64,000 bases of DNA from Phycisphaerae bacterium (GCA_016873275.1 VGXO01000002.1:1-64000); one strand, 5' to 3'; positions 18,616-28,467 are shown, counted from the stretch's first letter. The notes: generated by a model from the letters alone, not told the origin. Made by a program: numbers and translations.

Positions 18616-18951
18616 ATGGCCACGAAGGTTGCCGCCAAGTCGAACAAGCCCCGCACCAAGTCCGAGCTCTACACCGCGATCGCGGAGAAGACCGAGCTCA
18701 CCCGGCGCCAGGTCGCGTCGGTGTTCGAGGCGCTGGCGGGAGAGATCAAGCGGGACATCAGCAAGCGGGCCGGCGGCAACATCTTCAAGGTGCCCGGTCT
18801 CATGAACATCAAGGTCGTCAACAAGCCGGCGACCAAGGCGCGCCAGGGCACCAATCCCTTCACCGGCGAGCCGATGACGTTCAAGGCGAAGCCCGCCTCC
18901 CGCAAGGTCCGCATCCTTGCCACCAAGGCGCTGAAGGACATCGTCGCCTGA
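18616..18951 (+). CDS. HU/IHF-family DNA-binding protein
   Basis: This 111-residue nucleoid protein has an N-terminal helical dimer arm (KSELYTAIAEKTELTRRQVASVFEALAGEI) and the DNA-bending beta-arm region. The arm lacks the canonical GRNPQTG-type proline loop but shows TKARQGTNPFTGEPMTFKAKPASRKVRI, in two blocks, where NPFTGEP is the equivalent. It is longer than classical HU (about 90), with a basic N-terminal extension ATKVAAKSNKPRTKS. The ATG at 18616 was chosen over an upstream in-frame ATG because GAAAGGA precedes it and the promoter lies about 55 bases upstream. A strong terminator follows. It is probably highly expressed, given its consensus-like promoter. Confidence 0.88.
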   Translation: MATKVAAKSNKPRTKSELYTAIAEKTELTRRQVASVFEALAGEIKRDISKRAGGNIFKVPGLMNIKVVNKPATKARQGTNPFTGEPMTFKAKPASRKVRILATKALKDIVA

Positions 18952-18976
18952 GCGACGGCGCTCGGTTCGTCCCCCC

Positions 18977-19003
18977 AAGCCCCGCCTCGTGCGGGGCTTT
19001 TTC
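18977..19003 (+). terminator. Rho-independent terminator
   Basis: AAGCCCCGC, a 5-base loop, then GCGGGGCTT run into TTTTT. It is a textbook intrinsic terminator 25 bases after the HU-like gene and just before murQ. Confidence 0.92.
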
Positions 19004-19025
19004 GTCGGTCGATCCCGAAGCGACG

Positions 19026-20000
19026 ATGATGCATCGCATGCACGCGACCTCGCCGACGCCTCCGCACGCGCCTCGTGGATCTCGCCCCGCGCCGCCGGAC
19101 CGCGGACACCTGCCGACCGAGCACGCGCACGCGGACTCGCACGCCATCGAGGAGATGTCGGCGCAGGACGCGGTGCTGCTGATCGCCCGCGATCACCGCA
19201 TGGTGGCGCTCGCGGTCGAGCGGGCTGCGCCCGCGCTCGCGCCGCTCGTGGAGGTCGCCGCCCGATGCGTGGGCGAGGGTGGCCGCCTGATCTACTTCGG
19301 CGCCGGCACCTCCGGACGACTCGGGGTGCTCGATGCGTCGGAGTGCCCGCCGACCTTCTCGAGCGATCCGCGCCAGGTCGTCGGCGTGATCGCGGGCGGC
19401 GACGGCAGCCTGCGGAGGTCAAGCGAAGGACGCGAGGACGAGCCGGAGGGCGCGGCGGAGGAGATCGCTCGCCTCGACGTCGGTCCCCGCGACTGCGTCG
19501 TCGGGATCGCCGCGGGGGGCACGACGCCCTACACGCTCGGGGCGATCCGCCTCGCGAAGGAGCGTGGCGCCGCCACGGCGCTCGTCACCTCGGTCGCGCG
19601 GGACGCTCCACCGGGCTGCGACCTCGTGGTCTCCCTCGAGACCGGCGCCGAGGTGATCGCCGGCTCCACCCGGCTGAAGGCCGGCTCCGCGGCGAAGCTC
19701 GCCCTGAACATCCTCTCGACGCTCGTCTTCGTGCGGCTCGGCAAGGTGCACGGCAACCGCATGGTCGACCTCGCCGCGACCAACGAGAAGCTCCGCGATC
19801 GGGCGATCCGCCTGCTCGTCGACCTCGCGCCGCCCATCGACCGCGAGGTCGCGGCGCGTCGCCTCGACGAGGCGGGCGGCTCGACGAAGCTCGCCCTGCT
19901 CATGACCTGGACGGGTCTCCCCCGCCGCGCCGCCGAGACGCTCCTCGCGGAGTGCGGCGGTCGCTTGCGCGACGCGCGAGCGCGAGCCGCCCGCCGCTGA
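19026..20000 (+). CDS. murQ: N-acetylmuramic acid 6-phosphate etherase
   Basis: This 324-residue SIS-fold lyase splits the lactyl ether of MurNAc-6-phosphate to give GlcNAc-6-phosphate and lactate, part of cell-wall sugar recycling. Signatures are YFGAGTSGRLGVLDASECPPTF, in two blocks, with the catalytic Glu in ECPPT; VIAGGDGSLRRSSEGREDEPE, also in two blocks, with the second catalytic Glu; then VGIAAGGTTPYTLGA and NRMVDLAATNEKLRDRA. Planctomycetes were long thought to lack peptidoglycan, so this supports wall turnover or scavenging of external wall sugars. ATGs at 19026, 19029 and 19038 are all possible starts. A His-rich stretch TEHAHADSHA lies near residue 32. Confidence 0.94.
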   Translation: MMHRMHATSPTPPHAPRGSRPAPPDRGHLPTEHAHADSHAIEEMSAQDAVLLIARDHRMVALAVERAAPALAPLVEVAARCVGEGGRLIYFGAGTSGRLGVLDASECPPTFSSDPRQVVGVIAGGDGSLRRSSEGREDEPEGAAEEIARLDVGPRDCVVGIAAGGTTPYTLGAIRLAKERGAATALVTSVARDAPPGCDLVVSLETGAEVIAGSTRLKAGSAAKLALNILSTLVFVRLGKVHGNRMVDLAATNEKLRDRAIRLLVDLAPPIDREVAARRLDEAGGSTKLALLMTWTGLPRRAAETLLAECGGRLRDARARAARR

Positions 20001-20002
20001 GG

Positions 20003-22138
20003 TCAGGGCTCCGTGCCACGATCCGACCTGACCGGCTCGCCCGGCTCCGACGGGCTCGACGGTTCCGGCGACAACGCGCGGTCGAGGAACTCCCAGCGGA
20101 TCCGCTGCATGCTCGGGCTCGCGATGCCATGAGCGCTGTCGGGGAAGAACATCATCTCGAAGGGGCGATCGAGCCCCTGGAGCGCCGCCGCGAGCTGCCA
20201 CGCATTCGCAGGGTGGACGTTGTCGTCGACCATCCCGTGGAGGAGGAGCAGCTTGCCCCGCAGCGTGCCGGCCTGCTTCACCGCCGAGCTCGCGTCGTAG
20301 CCCTCCGGATTCTCCGCGGGCAGGCGCATGTACCGCTCGGTGTAGATCGTGTCGTAGTTCCGCCAGTCCGTCACCGGCGCGCCCGCGATGCCCGCGTGGA
20401 AGCGCTCCGGATGACGCAGCAGCGCCCACGCCGCCATGCTGCCTCCGTAGGAGAAGCCGGTGATCCCGACCCTCGCCGGGTCGAGGTAGGGACGGGACTC
20501 CAGGAGCTGCAGGACCGCCGCCGCCTGATCGTCGACGTCGACCTGCCCGAGCTTGAGGTAGGTCGCCGACTCGAACGACTTGCCGCGGCCGGGCGTCCCG
20601 CGGTTGTCGATCCGGGCGATGACGTAGCCGAACTCGCAGCCGGGATCGGCGGGTCGGAAGCGGTTCGAGACCGTGGCGATGCCGGGTCCGCCGTACACCT
20701 CGACGAGGAGCGGATGCCGACGCGTCGCGTCGAAGTGGCTCGGGAAGTGGAGGGTCCCGTAGAGGTCGGTCTCCCCGTCCGCCGCCTTCACCGTGAAGAG
20801 CTCTGGCTCGCGCAGACCCAAGGTCTCCGCAAGTTCCTCCTCCCCTTCGGCGAGGACCGCGAGCGGCGTGCCGTCCGCGCCGAAGAGCGTCGTGACCGGC
20901 GGGTCAGCAAGCGCCTGCCCGGTGGCGACCACGCGGGCGCCATCCGGGGAGATGCGGAAGTCGCCGTAGGTCCGGTCGCCCGGGGTGACCCGCACCTGAT
21001 CCGACCCATCGAGGTTCACCCGGCAGAGCTGCGGATCAAGCGGCATCGATCCGCACCGCGCCGAGAACCAGAGCACGCCGCGATCCTCGTCGACCTCGAC
21101 GATCGACTCGACCGGGAACTCGCCGCGGGTGAGCTCGGCGAGGCGAGAGCCGGAGAGGTCCCACAGCTCGTAGTGCGCGAAGCCGCTCCGCTCGCTCTCC
21201 CAGATGAACCGCCGCCCATCGGCGAGGAACCGCATCGTCGGGCGGTGCTTCTGCCAGGTCTCCTGCCGTTCCTCCAGCACCACCCGCGACGCGCCGGTCT
21301 CGATGTCGGCGGCGACCAGCTCGAGATGGTCCTGGCGCCGATTGAGGCGGAAGAAGAGGAGCTCACGACCATCCGGCGAGAACTGCACCGCGTAGAGGTA
21401 CGCCTCGGGGTCCTCGCCCGAGTCGACCGCGACCGTGGTTCCCTGCTCGAGGTCATGGATCAGGAGCCGCGGCGAGGGATTGGGATCGCCGGGCTTCGGA
21501 TAGTGCTCGGAGGTCACCTCGGTCCGAAGCGCCGTGAGCCCGTCGAGCAGGAAGTACCTCGGGACCCGCGAGTCGTCGAAGCGATAGAAGGCGAGCCTCC
21601 GCGAGTCGGGCGACCACCACATCGCGGAGTCCTGATCGAGCTCCTCGCCGTAGACCCACGACGCTCGCCCGTAGCGGATCTCCGGCGTCCCGTCGGTGGT
21701 GATCGCCCGCGAGCCGCTCCCGTCCGCGGCGGTGATCCACACGTCGTCGTCGCGATGCTCCGCGACGAGCCGCCCATCCGGCGATGGCTCCTTCGACGCC
21801 TGACGACCGCGACCGGCGCCGCGGCGGGTCCGACTCCGATCCCGGTCACGCGGCGGATCAGGGACGAGCGAGGCATCGACGGACTCCGGCTCGCCGCCGT
21901 CCCATCCCACGGCGAGCCACTCGTCGCCCCGGCGGACGAAGACCTTTCCCTGCTCGGGGGCGAAGCGGACCTCCCCCACCGTGCCGCCCCGACCGATCTG
22001 GCGCATCCTCGACTGGATGAGCCGATGCCGCTCGGCGCCGGGCAGCGCATCGAGCCCGTCCGCGGCGACCGGGGCGAGCGGGACGAGCGACGAGGAGAGC
22101 ACCACCGCCGTCACGAGCACGCGCAGAAAGCGGTTCAT
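20003..22138 (-). CDS. S9-family dipeptidyl-peptidase IV-like serine peptidase, secreted
   Basis: This protein has 711 residues. A signal peptide (1-27, ending PVAADG) is followed by an eight-bladed propeller region to about residue 470, containing the DPP-IV-type double glutamate in WVYGEELDQD (Glu165-Glu166), which binds the substrate amino terminus. The C-terminal alpha/beta-hydrolase has Ser563 in GFSYGGS, Asp in MVDDNVH (638/639) and His670 in SAHGI. It should remove N-terminal dipeptides, often X-Pro, from peptides in the periplasm or outside. GGGAGAT lies just before the ATG at 22138. It follows the PfkB gene by 39 bases and abuts convergent murQ with only 2 bases between stops. Confidence 0.92.
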   Translation of the reverse strand: MNRFLRVLVTAVVLSSSLVPLAPVAADGLDALPGAERHRLIQSRMRQIGRGGTVGEVRFAPEQGKVFVRRGDEWLAVGWDGGEPESVDASLVPDPPRDRDRSRTRRGAGRGRQASKEPSPDGRLVAEHRDDDVWITAADGSGSRAITTDGTPEIRYGRASWVYGEELDQDSAMWWSPDSRRLAFYRFDDSRVPRYFLLDGLTALRTEVTSEHYPKPGDPNPSPRLLIHDLEQGTTVAVDSGEDPEAYLYAVQFSPDGRELLFFRLNRRQDHLELVAADIETGASRVVLEERQETWQKHRPTMRFLADGRRFIWESERSGFAHYELWDLSGSRLAELTRGEFPVESIVEVDEDRGVLWFSARCGSMPLDPQLCRVNLDGSDQVRVTPGDRTYGDFRISPDGARVVATGQALADPPVTTLFGADGTPLAVLAEGEEELAETLGLREPELFTVKAADGETDLYGTLHFPSHFDATRRHPLLVEVYGGPGIATVSNRFRPADPGCEFGYVIARIDNRGTPGRGKSFESATYLKLGQVDVDDQAAAVLQLLESRPYLDPARVGITGFSYGGSMAAWALLRHPERFHAGIAGAPVTDWRNYDTIYTERYMRLPAENPEGYDASSAVKQAGTLRGKLLLLHGMVDDNVHPANAWQLAAALQGLDRPFEMMFFPDSAHGIASPSMQRIRWEFLDRALSPEPSSPSEPGEPVRSDRGTEP

Positions 22139-22177
22139 CCGAGATCTCCCAGGCGGCGGACGGCGATCCCGCGGAAC

Positions 22178-23092
22178 TCAGCCGATCCGCGCGACCGAAC
22201 GGAACTCCTCGATGCGGGCGTCGATGTCGGCGCGATGGATGCGGCGGAGCCCGTCGAGACCAAATGACTCGATGGTGAAGCTCGCGAGCACGGTGCCCCA
22301 GGCGAGACCCGCCTGCAGCGTGGCGAGGTCGCCTCGCCCGACGCGGGCGACGTGCCCCATGAGCCCGCCCGCGAAGGTGTCGCCTGCGCCGGTGGGGTCG
22401 ATCACCCGCTCGAGCGGCGAGGGGAACGCGGGCACCGTGGCGACGCCCTCCCGGTGGACGAGCACGGCGCCGTGCTCGCCCTTCTTCACGACCACGAAGC
22501 GAGGTCCCATCTCGAGGATCGCCTGCGCCGCGGAGATCGCGTTGGGGATCTCCGTGAGCAGCGCCGACTCCGAGTCGTTGAGGATCACCCCATCGACCTC
22601 CTTGAGCAGCGTCCGCAGGTCGTCGCGGGCGATGTTGATCCAGAGGTCCATCGTGTCCGCCACGACCAGCTCGCGCCGCTCGAAGGAGCGGAGCAGGCGG
22701 AGCTGCACGCCGGGATGGGTGTTCGCGAGGAAGACGAAGCGGCTGTCGCGATACTCCTTGGGAACCTGCGGCGGCTCTTCCTGCAGCACGCCGAGCTCCG
22801 TGAAGAGCGTCTCGCGGCGGTTGAGGTTCTCGAAGTAGCGACCGCCCCACGCGAACGTCCGGCTGCCCGGGCGGATCTCGAGCCCCTTGGTGCAGAGTCC
22901 GGCGAAGCCCTCGAGCGAGCGGCGATGCTCGTTCGGCCAGTCGCCGCCGACCGCCGCCACGATCCGCACGGGTCCGAGGAAGCTCGCCGCGGCCGCGAAG
23001 TACGCCGCGGAGCCGCCCGCGACGCCCTCGACCTGAGCGGTGGGAGTGTGGATGGTGTCCACGCCGATCGTGCCGGTGACGACGAGAGGCAT
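22178..23092 (-). CDS. PfkB-family carbohydrate/nucleoside kinase
   Basis: This 304-residue ribokinase-fold enzyme has an N-terminal VVTGTIGVDTIHT, GGSAAYFAAAASFLGP (PfkB signature 1 region), and DPTGAGDTFAGGLMGH, with the catalytic Asp and anion hole, near residue 240. ATP-dependent phosphorylation of a sugar or nucleoside is expected. Features such as FEWGGRY-like AWGGRYFENLNRR and TMDLWINIA resemble the subgroup often annotated as adenosine-kinase-like or sugar kinase; the substrate is unresolved. A TATACT element ends 7 bases before the ATG, indicating a leaderless message. It is probably first gene of an operon with the S9 peptidase. Confidence 0.88.
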   Translation of the reverse strand: MPLVVTGTIGVDTIHTPTAQVEGVAGGSAAYFAAAASFLGPVRIVAAVGGDWPNEHRRSLEGFAGLCTKGLEIRPGSRTFAWGGRYFENLNRRETLFTELGVLQEEPPQVPKEYRDSRFVFLANTHPGVQLRLLRSFERRELVVADTMDLWINIARDDLRTLLKEVDGVILNDSESALLTEIPNAISAAQAILEMGPRFVVVKKGEHGAVLVHREGVATVPAFPSPLERVIDPTGAGDTFAGGLMGHVARVGRGDLATLQAGLAWGTVLASFTIESFGLDGLRRIHRADIDARIEEFRSVARIG

Positions 23093-23099
23093 GGGCGCG

Positions 23100-23105
23100 A
23101 GTATA
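23100..23105 (-). promoter_or_regulatory. Predicted -10 element, leaderless start
   Basis: TATACT on the minus strand is followed by CGCGCCC and the ATG at 23092. The hutU start has nearly the same string, TATACTCGCGCC then ATG. Confidence 0.5.
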
Positions 23106-23132
23106 TCGGTGGGCGTCCGCGGGTCCGACCGC

Positions 23133-23981
23133 TCAGCCGCGCACCACGCGCTTCGGCATGTCGGCGGTCGGGTCGGGGACGCGCACCATGCTGCGGGCCC
23201 AGCCGAGCCCGTACGCGACGCCGCACATCGAGCCCGCCGCCCAGTCGATCGGCATTGGGAACGCGTTCCGCGGCAGCGTGCCGGCGGCGAACGCATCGGC
23301 GATCGATCCGCCGCCTCGGGTCGCGAGGAGGAACTGGACGCCCGCCGCCGCGAGGATCGGCAGCGCGAAGATCAAGACGGGCTGGGTGCGCGGCGCCAGC
23401 AGCCGCCCCAAGAGCCCCGCCGCCACCGATCCGACCACCGTCGCGCCGATCGCCTGCCCCTTCGAAGGGGACGCCAGCAGCACCCACGCCACCGCCGGGG
23501 CGGCGAGCGAGGCGAGCAGGAAGAGGAAGGTGCCGGAGTCGGCGAGTTCGGACGTCCAGCGACCGCTCCGCCGTGGAAGGTCGGGCAGCGGACCGCTCGC
23601 GATGAAGACGATCAACGCCAGCACCGCGACCACCGCCGACCAGACCGCCGTCTCGATCGCCGCCGCCATCAGCGAGCCGCCGCCGAAGGCGAGGTCCTCG
23701 ACGGTGCCGCACTGCATCGCGAGCACCGCGAGCGACGCGCCGAGGACGAACACGCCGACCACCGCGTTGATCGCACGCCCGGCGACGATGGCAAGCAGCG
23801 TCGCCGGGACGAGGAGCGCTGCCAGGGTCACTGCCGCCGCGACGGGACGCTCCGCCATCGAGAGGAGCGGACCTGGCACGCCCCGCGTCGAGACGAGCGC
23901 GGAGGTGGCGAGGCTCATCAGACCGCCGCCGCAGGCGAGCGAGGCGAGGAGCAAGGTGTTTCGCAGCGCCGACTTCAACAT
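23133..23981 (-). CDS. Integral membrane protein of unknown function
   Basis: This 282-residue protein has about seven hydrophobic segments (near residues 8-28, 45-65, 70-92, 103-125, 150-172, 180-200 and 205-222) and a C-terminal soluble tail ending DPTADMPKRVVRG. No family was recognised. Internal similarity of Ala/Val/Leu-rich helices suggests nothing specific. The ATG at 23981 was chosen because CGGAG sits at a normal distance and the first helix follows; the frame upstream (to 24107) is Arg/Gly-rich and lacks protein character. It lies head to head with hutH. Confidence 0.6.
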   Translation of the reverse strand: MLKSALRNTLLLASLACGGGLMSLATSALVSTRGVPGPLLSMAERPVAAAVTLAALLVPATLLAIVAGRAINAVVGVFVLGASLAVLAMQCGTVEDLAFGGGSLMAAAIETAVWSAVVAVLALIVFIASGPLPDLPRRSGRWTSELADSGTFLFLLASLAAPAVAWVLLASPSKGQAIGATVVGSVAAGLLGRLLAPRTQPVLIFALPILAAAGVQFLLATRGGGSIADAFAAGTLPRNAFPMPIDWAAGSMCGVAYGLGWARSMVRVPDPTADMPKRVVRG

Positions 23982-24133
23982 GACGACTCCGACGTTCGTT
24001 CCTCGAGGCGGGCTCGCCTGTCCTCCGAGCCAACCCCGGGAGGTCATCGGCGACGCGCCGCGCCGACCGCGAGCAAACCCTGCCGCCGCTCGACGCCCTC
24101 GTATCATGACGGCTCCCTCGCCTGGATCCCACG

Positions 24134-25681
24134 GTGACCCTCCGCTCCTCCTCGCTGTCGATGCTCCTGCTGGATGGCTCGCCGCTTGCTCCGCGCGTCG
24201 TCGCGGAGGTCGCCCGCGACGGGCGAACGGTCGCCCTCGCTCCGGACGCCCGCCGAGCGGTCGAGTCGGGGCGTGCTGCCCTCGAGCGGGCGATGGCGTC
24301 CGGACAGGCGATCTACGGGGTGAACACGGGCTTCGGCTCCCTCGCCCGCGTGCGGCTCGCCGCGGGCGAGCTCGAGGCGGTGCAGCGGAACCTCGTCCGC
24401 TCGCACGCCGCCGGCGTCGGGGAGCCGCTCCCCCGAGACGTGGTCCGCGCGATGATGCTCATCCTCGCCGCGAGCCTTGCCCGCGGTCGCTCGGGCGTCC
24501 GCGTGCGGGTGATCGAGCAGCTGCTCGCGATGCTCGACCGCGACCTCGTGCCGGTCGTGCCCTCGCGTGGGTCGGTCGGCGCGTCGGGTGACCTCGCCCC
24601 GCTCTCGCACGTCGCGCTCGCGATGATGGGCGAGGGGCACGTGCACATGCCCGACGACCGACGGACCCCGAGCGGGATCGCCCTCAAGGGCGCGGGGATC
24701 GAGCCGCTCGTGCTCGAGGCGAAGGAGGGGCTCTCCCTCATCAACGGCACGCACCTGATGGCGGCGTGCGGGGCACTCGCGCTCGTGGACCTCGACCACC
24801 TCGTCGCCGCCGCGGAGGTCGCCGCGGCGATGGCGATCGATGCCTGCCGGGCGACGGACGAGTTCCTCGATCCGCGTCTGCACGAGGTCCGGCGCCAGCG
24901 TGGACCGGCGGAGGTCGCGGCGCGGCTTCGGCGCCTGCTCGACGGTTCCGAGATCATCCCGTCGCACGCCGAGGGCGACCCCCGCGTGCAGGATCCCTAC
25001 TGCCTGCGGGCGACCCCGCAGGTGATCGGCGGCGCGATCGACGCGATCGACTACGCCCGGGGCTGCCTGGAGCGCGAGCTCGGCGCGGTCACGGACAACC
25101 CGCTCCTCTTCGAGGAGGAGGGCGAGGCGCACGCCCTCTCCGGGGCGAACTTCCACGGGCTTCCGATCGCCATCGCCCTCGACGCGCTCGCGATCGCGGT
25201 GACGCACGTCGCCGGCATCTCCGAGCGTCGCGTGAACTGGCTGCTCTCGGCGGGCGATCCGCAGAATCCGGTCCCGGCGCACCTCTCGAGCGGTCCCGGC
25301 GTCCACAGCGGGCTGATGATCGCGCAGTACGCCGCGGCGGCGTGCGTGGCGGAGCTTCGGGTGCTCGCGACCCCCGCGAGCATCGGCAACGTCCCCACCT
25401 GCGCGGGCATCGAGGACTACAACTCGATGGGCGCGACGGCGGCGCTCAAGCTCCGCAGCGCGATCGACCTCGCGACGAGCGTGATCGCGATCGAGCTACT
25501 CGTGATGGCGGAGGGACTCGAGTTCCAGCGACCGCGGCGGTCCGGCGGCGTCGTCGAGGCGTCGCATGCGGCGATCCGCGCGGTCGTCCCGCGCCTCGTG
25601 GGCGACCGTCCCCCCTCGCCCGACATCGCCGCGATCTCGCGGCTGATCCGCCATGGGCTCGGCACCGATCTCCAGAGCTGA
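24134..25681 (+). CDS. hutH: Histidine ammonia-lyase
   Basis: This 515-residue enzyme deaminates histidine to urocanate, the first step of histidine catabolism. The self-forming MIO cofactor comes from Ala150-Ser151-Gly152 in GSVGASGDLAPL. Other landmarks are YGVNTGFGSLA, QRNLVRSHAAGVG, LINGTHLM, VQDPYCLRATPQV, TDNPLLF and QYAAAACVAELR. It is complete. The start is GTG at 24134; a TATCAT hexamer about 26 bases upstream could be its -10. Urocanate hydratase follows after 104 bases. The remaining hut genes (hutI, hutG) are not in the window. Confidence 0.96.
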   Translation: MTLRSSSLSMLLLDGSPLAPRVVAEVARDGRTVALAPDARRAVESGRAALERAMASGQAIYGVNTGFGSLARVRLAAGELEAVQRNLVRSHAAGVGEPLPRDVVRAMMLILAASLARGRSGVRVRVIEQLLAMLDRDLVPVVPSRGSVGASGDLAPLSHVALAMMGEGHVHMPDDRRTPSGIALKGAGIEPLVLEAKEGLSLINGTHLMAACGALALVDLDHLVAAAEVAAAMAIDACRATDEFLDPRLHEVRRQRGPAEVAARLRRLLDGSEIIPSHAEGDPRVQDPYCLRATPQVIGGAIDAIDYARGCLERELGAVTDNPLLFEEEGEAHALSGANFHGLPIAIALDALAIAVTHVAGISERRVNWLLSAGDPQNPVPAHLSSGPGVHSGLMIAQYAAAACVAELRVLATPASIGNVPTCAGIEDYNSMGATAALKLRSAIDLATSVIAIELLVMAEGLEFQRPRRSGGVVEASHAAIRAVVPRLVGDRPPSPDIAAISRLIRHGLGTDLQS

Positions 25682-25773
25682 CGCCGCGTCCCCACCGCGC
25701 CGCTCGTGATGCGCGTCGTTCCCGCGGCGATGGGTGATCGTCGCCGAGGTGATCGACCATGGCGAAGCGCTTC

Positions 25774-25779
25774 TATACT
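25774..25779 (+). promoter_or_regulatory. Predicted -10 element of hutU, leaderless start
   Basis: TATACT ends 6 bases before the ATG at 25786. It lies inside the only other in-frame start option (25759), which argues for the downstream ATG and for an independent hutU promoter. Confidence 0.5.
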
Positions 25780-25785
25780 CGCGCC

Positions 25786-27459
25786 ATGTCGACGCTGACC
25801 CACTCCTCGCCGCGACTCGTCCGCGCGCCGCGCGGTCCCGAGAAGACCTGCCGCACCTGGGCCGCGGAGGCGGCGATGCGGATGCTGATGAACAACCTCG
25901 ACCCGGAGGTCGCCGAGCGTCCGGGCGACCTCGTCGTCTATGGCGGTCGTGGTCAGGCGGCCCGCTCGTGGGAGGCATTCGACGCGATCGTGCGCTGCCT
26001 GCGGGAGCTCGGCACCGAGGAGACCCTCCTCGTCCAGTCCGGCAAGCCCGTGGGCATCGTGCGGACCACCGCCGATTCGCCGCGGGTGCTGATCGCCAAC
26101 TCGAACCTCGTCCCGCACTGGGCGACGCAGGCGCACTTCGACGCGCTTGCGGCACGCGGCCTGATGATGTTCGGGCAGATGACCGCCGGCAGCTGGATCT
26201 ACATCGGCACTCAGGGAATCCTGCAGGGCACCTACGAGACGTTCGCCGAGTGCGCCCGTCAGCACTTCGGCGGATCGCTGAAGGGCACGCTCAACGTGAC
26301 CGCCGGCTGCGGCGGGATGGGCGGCGCGCAGCCGCTCGCGATCACCATGAACGAGGGCGTCTGCCTGATGGCGGAGATGTGCCGCGAGCGCCTCGCGAAG
26401 CGCGTCCACGACCGCTACCTCGACGTCGCGATGGAGGATCTCGACGCGGCGATCGACCGGGCGATGACCGCGAAGTCGAAGGGCGAGGCGATCTCGATCG
26501 GCTGGCTCGGCAACGCCGTCACGCTGCTCCGCCGGCTCATGGACCGCGGCATCCGTCCGGACACGCTGACCGACCAGACCTCCGCCCACGATCCGCTCAC
26601 CGGCTACTACCCGGAAGGACTCTCCCGCGACGACGCCGACCGCGTCCGCGAGGACGATCCGGAGCTCTACCAGCAACGCAGCATGCAGAGCATGGCCGAC
26701 CACGTCGAGCTGATGGTCGCCTTCCTCGACGCGGGCACGAAGGTCTTCGACTACGGGAACAACCTGCGGCAGCGGGCGCTCGACGCAGGCTTTGCCCGCG
26801 CCTTCGAGTTCCCCGGCTTCGTGCCGGCGTACATCCGCCCGCAGTTCTGCGTGGGACGCGGTCCCTTCCGCTGGGCGGTGCTGTCGGGCGACCCCGAGGA
26901 CATCCGCGTCACCGACGAGGCGATCCTCTCCCTCTTCCCCGACGACCAGGGCCTGCACCGCTGGATCCCCATGGCGCGGGAGCGCGTCGCGTTCCAAGGG
27001 CTCCCCGCCCGCATCTGCTGGCTCGGCTACGGCGAGCGCGATCGCGCGGGACTCCTCTTCAACGACCTCGTCAAGAAGGGTCGCGTGAAGGCGCCGATCG
27101 TGATCGGGCGCGACCACCTCGACTGCGGCTCGGTCGCCTCGCCGAACCGCGAGACCGAGGGCATGAAGGATGGCACCGACGCGGTGAGCGACTGGGCGAT
27201 CCTGAACTTCGCGGTGAACGTGGCGAGCGGCGCGAGCTGGACGAGCTTCCATCACGGCGGCGGCGTCGGCATCGGCTTCAGCCAGCACGCGGGACAGGTC
27301 ATCGTCGCCGACGGCACCGACGAGGCCGCCGCCCGCCTGAAGCGGGTGCTGACCAACGATCCGCTGATGGGCGTGATCCGCCACGCGGATGCGGGCTACG
27401 AGCGTGCCCGCGAGTGCGCGGATCGATCCGGCGTGAAGGTCCCGATGCCGAACTGGTGA
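25786..27459 (+). CDS. hutU: Urocanate hydratase
   Basis: This 557-residue NAD-dependent enzyme converts urocanate to 4-imidazolone-5-propionate, the second step of histidine breakdown. Recognisable blocks are [57 protein letters not shown] in two parts, [16 protein letters not shown] (NAD-binding region), [14 protein letters not shown] and [20 protein letters not shown] in two parts. It is full length. A longer start at 25759 would add nine residues (MAKRFYTRA) but would place the TATACT element inside the coding region, so 25786 is preferred. It forms a short histidine-use unit with hutH. Confidence 0.96.
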   Translation: MSTLTHSSPRLVRAPRGPEKTCRTWAAEAAMRMLMNNLDPEVAERPGDLVVYGGRGQAARSWEAFDAIVRCLRELGTEETLLVQSGKPVGIVRTTADSPRVLIANSNLVPHWATQAHFDALAARGLMMFGQMTAGSWIYIGTQGILQGTYETFAECARQHFGGSLKGTLNVTAGCGGMGGAQPLAITMNEGVCLMAEMCRERLAKRVHDRYLDVAMEDLDAAIDRAMTAKSKGEAISIGWLGNAVTLLRRLMDRGIRPDTLTDQTSAHDPLTGYYPEGLSRDDADRVREDDPELYQQRSMQSMADHVELMVAFLDAGTKVFDYGNNLRQRALDAGFARAFEFPGFVPAYIRPQFCVGRGPFRWAVLSGDPEDIRVTDEAILSLFPDDQGLHRWIPMARERVAFQGLPARICWLGYGERDRAGLLFNDLVKKGRVKAPIVIGRDHLDCGSVASPNRETEGMKDGTDAVSDWAILNFAVNVASGASWTSFHHGGGVGIGFSQHAGQVIVADGTDEAAARLKRVLTNDPLMGVIRHADAGYERARECADRSGVKVPMPNW

Positions 27460-27477
27460 CGCGCCGCGGAGGATCCG

Positions 27478-28467
27478 TCAGGTCAGGCTCGTCGCCCGCG
27501 CGAGCCGGTCGAGGATCGCCGGCCACGACCCCGTGGTCTCGGTCGGTCGCTCGATGAGGATCCGCGCCGAACCGGTCTGGTCCGCCTCGCGGAGCGCCGC
27601 GTAGAGGCGGGCGGCGTAGGGCGTCGCCTCGGAGGGCATCCGGATCATCACGTGGGGCGGCGGCACCTCGAGCGAGGAGATCGCGAGCACCGCGCAGCGA
27701 TCGACCGCTTGGCGGACCGCCGCCCGCAGGTCGCTCGTCGACAGGAGACTCGAGGCGGTGCGAGGGCTGTAGTGGCGCTCGGCGGTCCCGGGACTCGCCG
27801 CCTGCCCGCGGACGGTCGGCGCATCGACGCGACCAAGCACCGCCCCGAGCGCCGCCGCATCGACCGTCCCCGGCCGGAGGATCCTTGGCGGCGTCGAGGT
27901 CAGGTCGAGCACGGTGCTCTCGACGCCGACCGGGCAGGATCCGCCGTCGAGGACGAGGAGTCCCGGCTCGCGCGGGAAGTCGGCGAGCACGTGCGCCGCG
28001 GAGGTCGCGGAGACGTGCCCCGAGCGGTTGGCGGAGGGTGCCGAGATCGGCGAGCCGAACGCCTCGAGCAGCGACCGCGCGATCGGGTGCGCCGGAACTC
28101 GCACCGCGATCGAGCCTCGACCCCCCGCCGCCGCCGCCGGGACCTCAGCGCGACGAGGCAGCACGACCGTGAGCGGACCCGGCCAGAACCTTGCCGCGAG
28201 CGCCTCGAGGCGTGGTCTGGTCGCCTCGTCGAGCGACGCGAGGCGATCCACCTGCTCGATCCGCGCGACGTGCGCGATCAGCGGATTGTCCGAGGGACGT
28301 CCCTTCAGGCGATAGACCTCGCGGATCGCCCGCTCGTCGAAGGTCGAGGCACCGAGACCGTAGACCGTCTCGGTCGGAAACGCGACGACGCGACCCGACC
28401 GAAGCCAGTCGGCGGCGACCTCGATCGATCGCCGATCCGACCCCAAGGTCCGGGTCGCCTCGCTCAT
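27478..28467 (-). CDS. tsaC: L-threonylcarbamoyladenylate synthase (Sua5/YwlC type)
   Basis: This 329-residue enzyme makes threonylcarbamoyl-AMP for the t6A modification of tRNAs reading ANN codons. The YrdC domain (residues 10-200) shows GRVVAFPTETVYGLGA, KGRPSDNPLIAH, FWPGPLTVVLP, RVPAHPIARSLLEAFG and SAPSANRSGHVSAT. The extra C-terminal domain after the linker GTAERHYSPRT marks the longer Sua5 form rather than the short TsaC. Its ATG overlaps the stop of the upstream TolC-like gene (ATGA), so the two share a message although their functions are unrelated. Confidence 0.95.
   Translation of the reverse strand: MSEATRTLGSDRRSIEVAADWLRSGRVVAFPTETVYGLGASTFDERAIREVYRLKGRPSDNPLIAHVARIEQVDRLASLDEATRPRLEALAARFWPGPLTVVLPRRAEVPAAAAGGRGSIAVRVPAHPIARSLLEAFGSPISAPSANRSGHVSATSAAHVLADFPREPGLLVLDGGSCPVGVESTVLDLTSTPPRILRPGTVDAAALGAVLGRVDAPTVRGQAASPGTAERHYSPRTASSLLSTSDLRAAVRQAVDRCAVLAISSLEVPPPHVMIRMPSEATPYAARLYAALREADQTGSARILIERPTETTGSWPAILDRLARATSLT

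Noticed and set aside
24106-24133. ATG at 24106 as start of hutH
   Set aside because: It is out of frame with the enzyme; GTG 24134 is in frame and gives the correct N-terminus.
20003-28467. Horizontal transfer of the hut or peptidase genes
   Set aside because: Base composition and codon use match neighbours, and no integrase, tRNA junction or flanking repeat is present.
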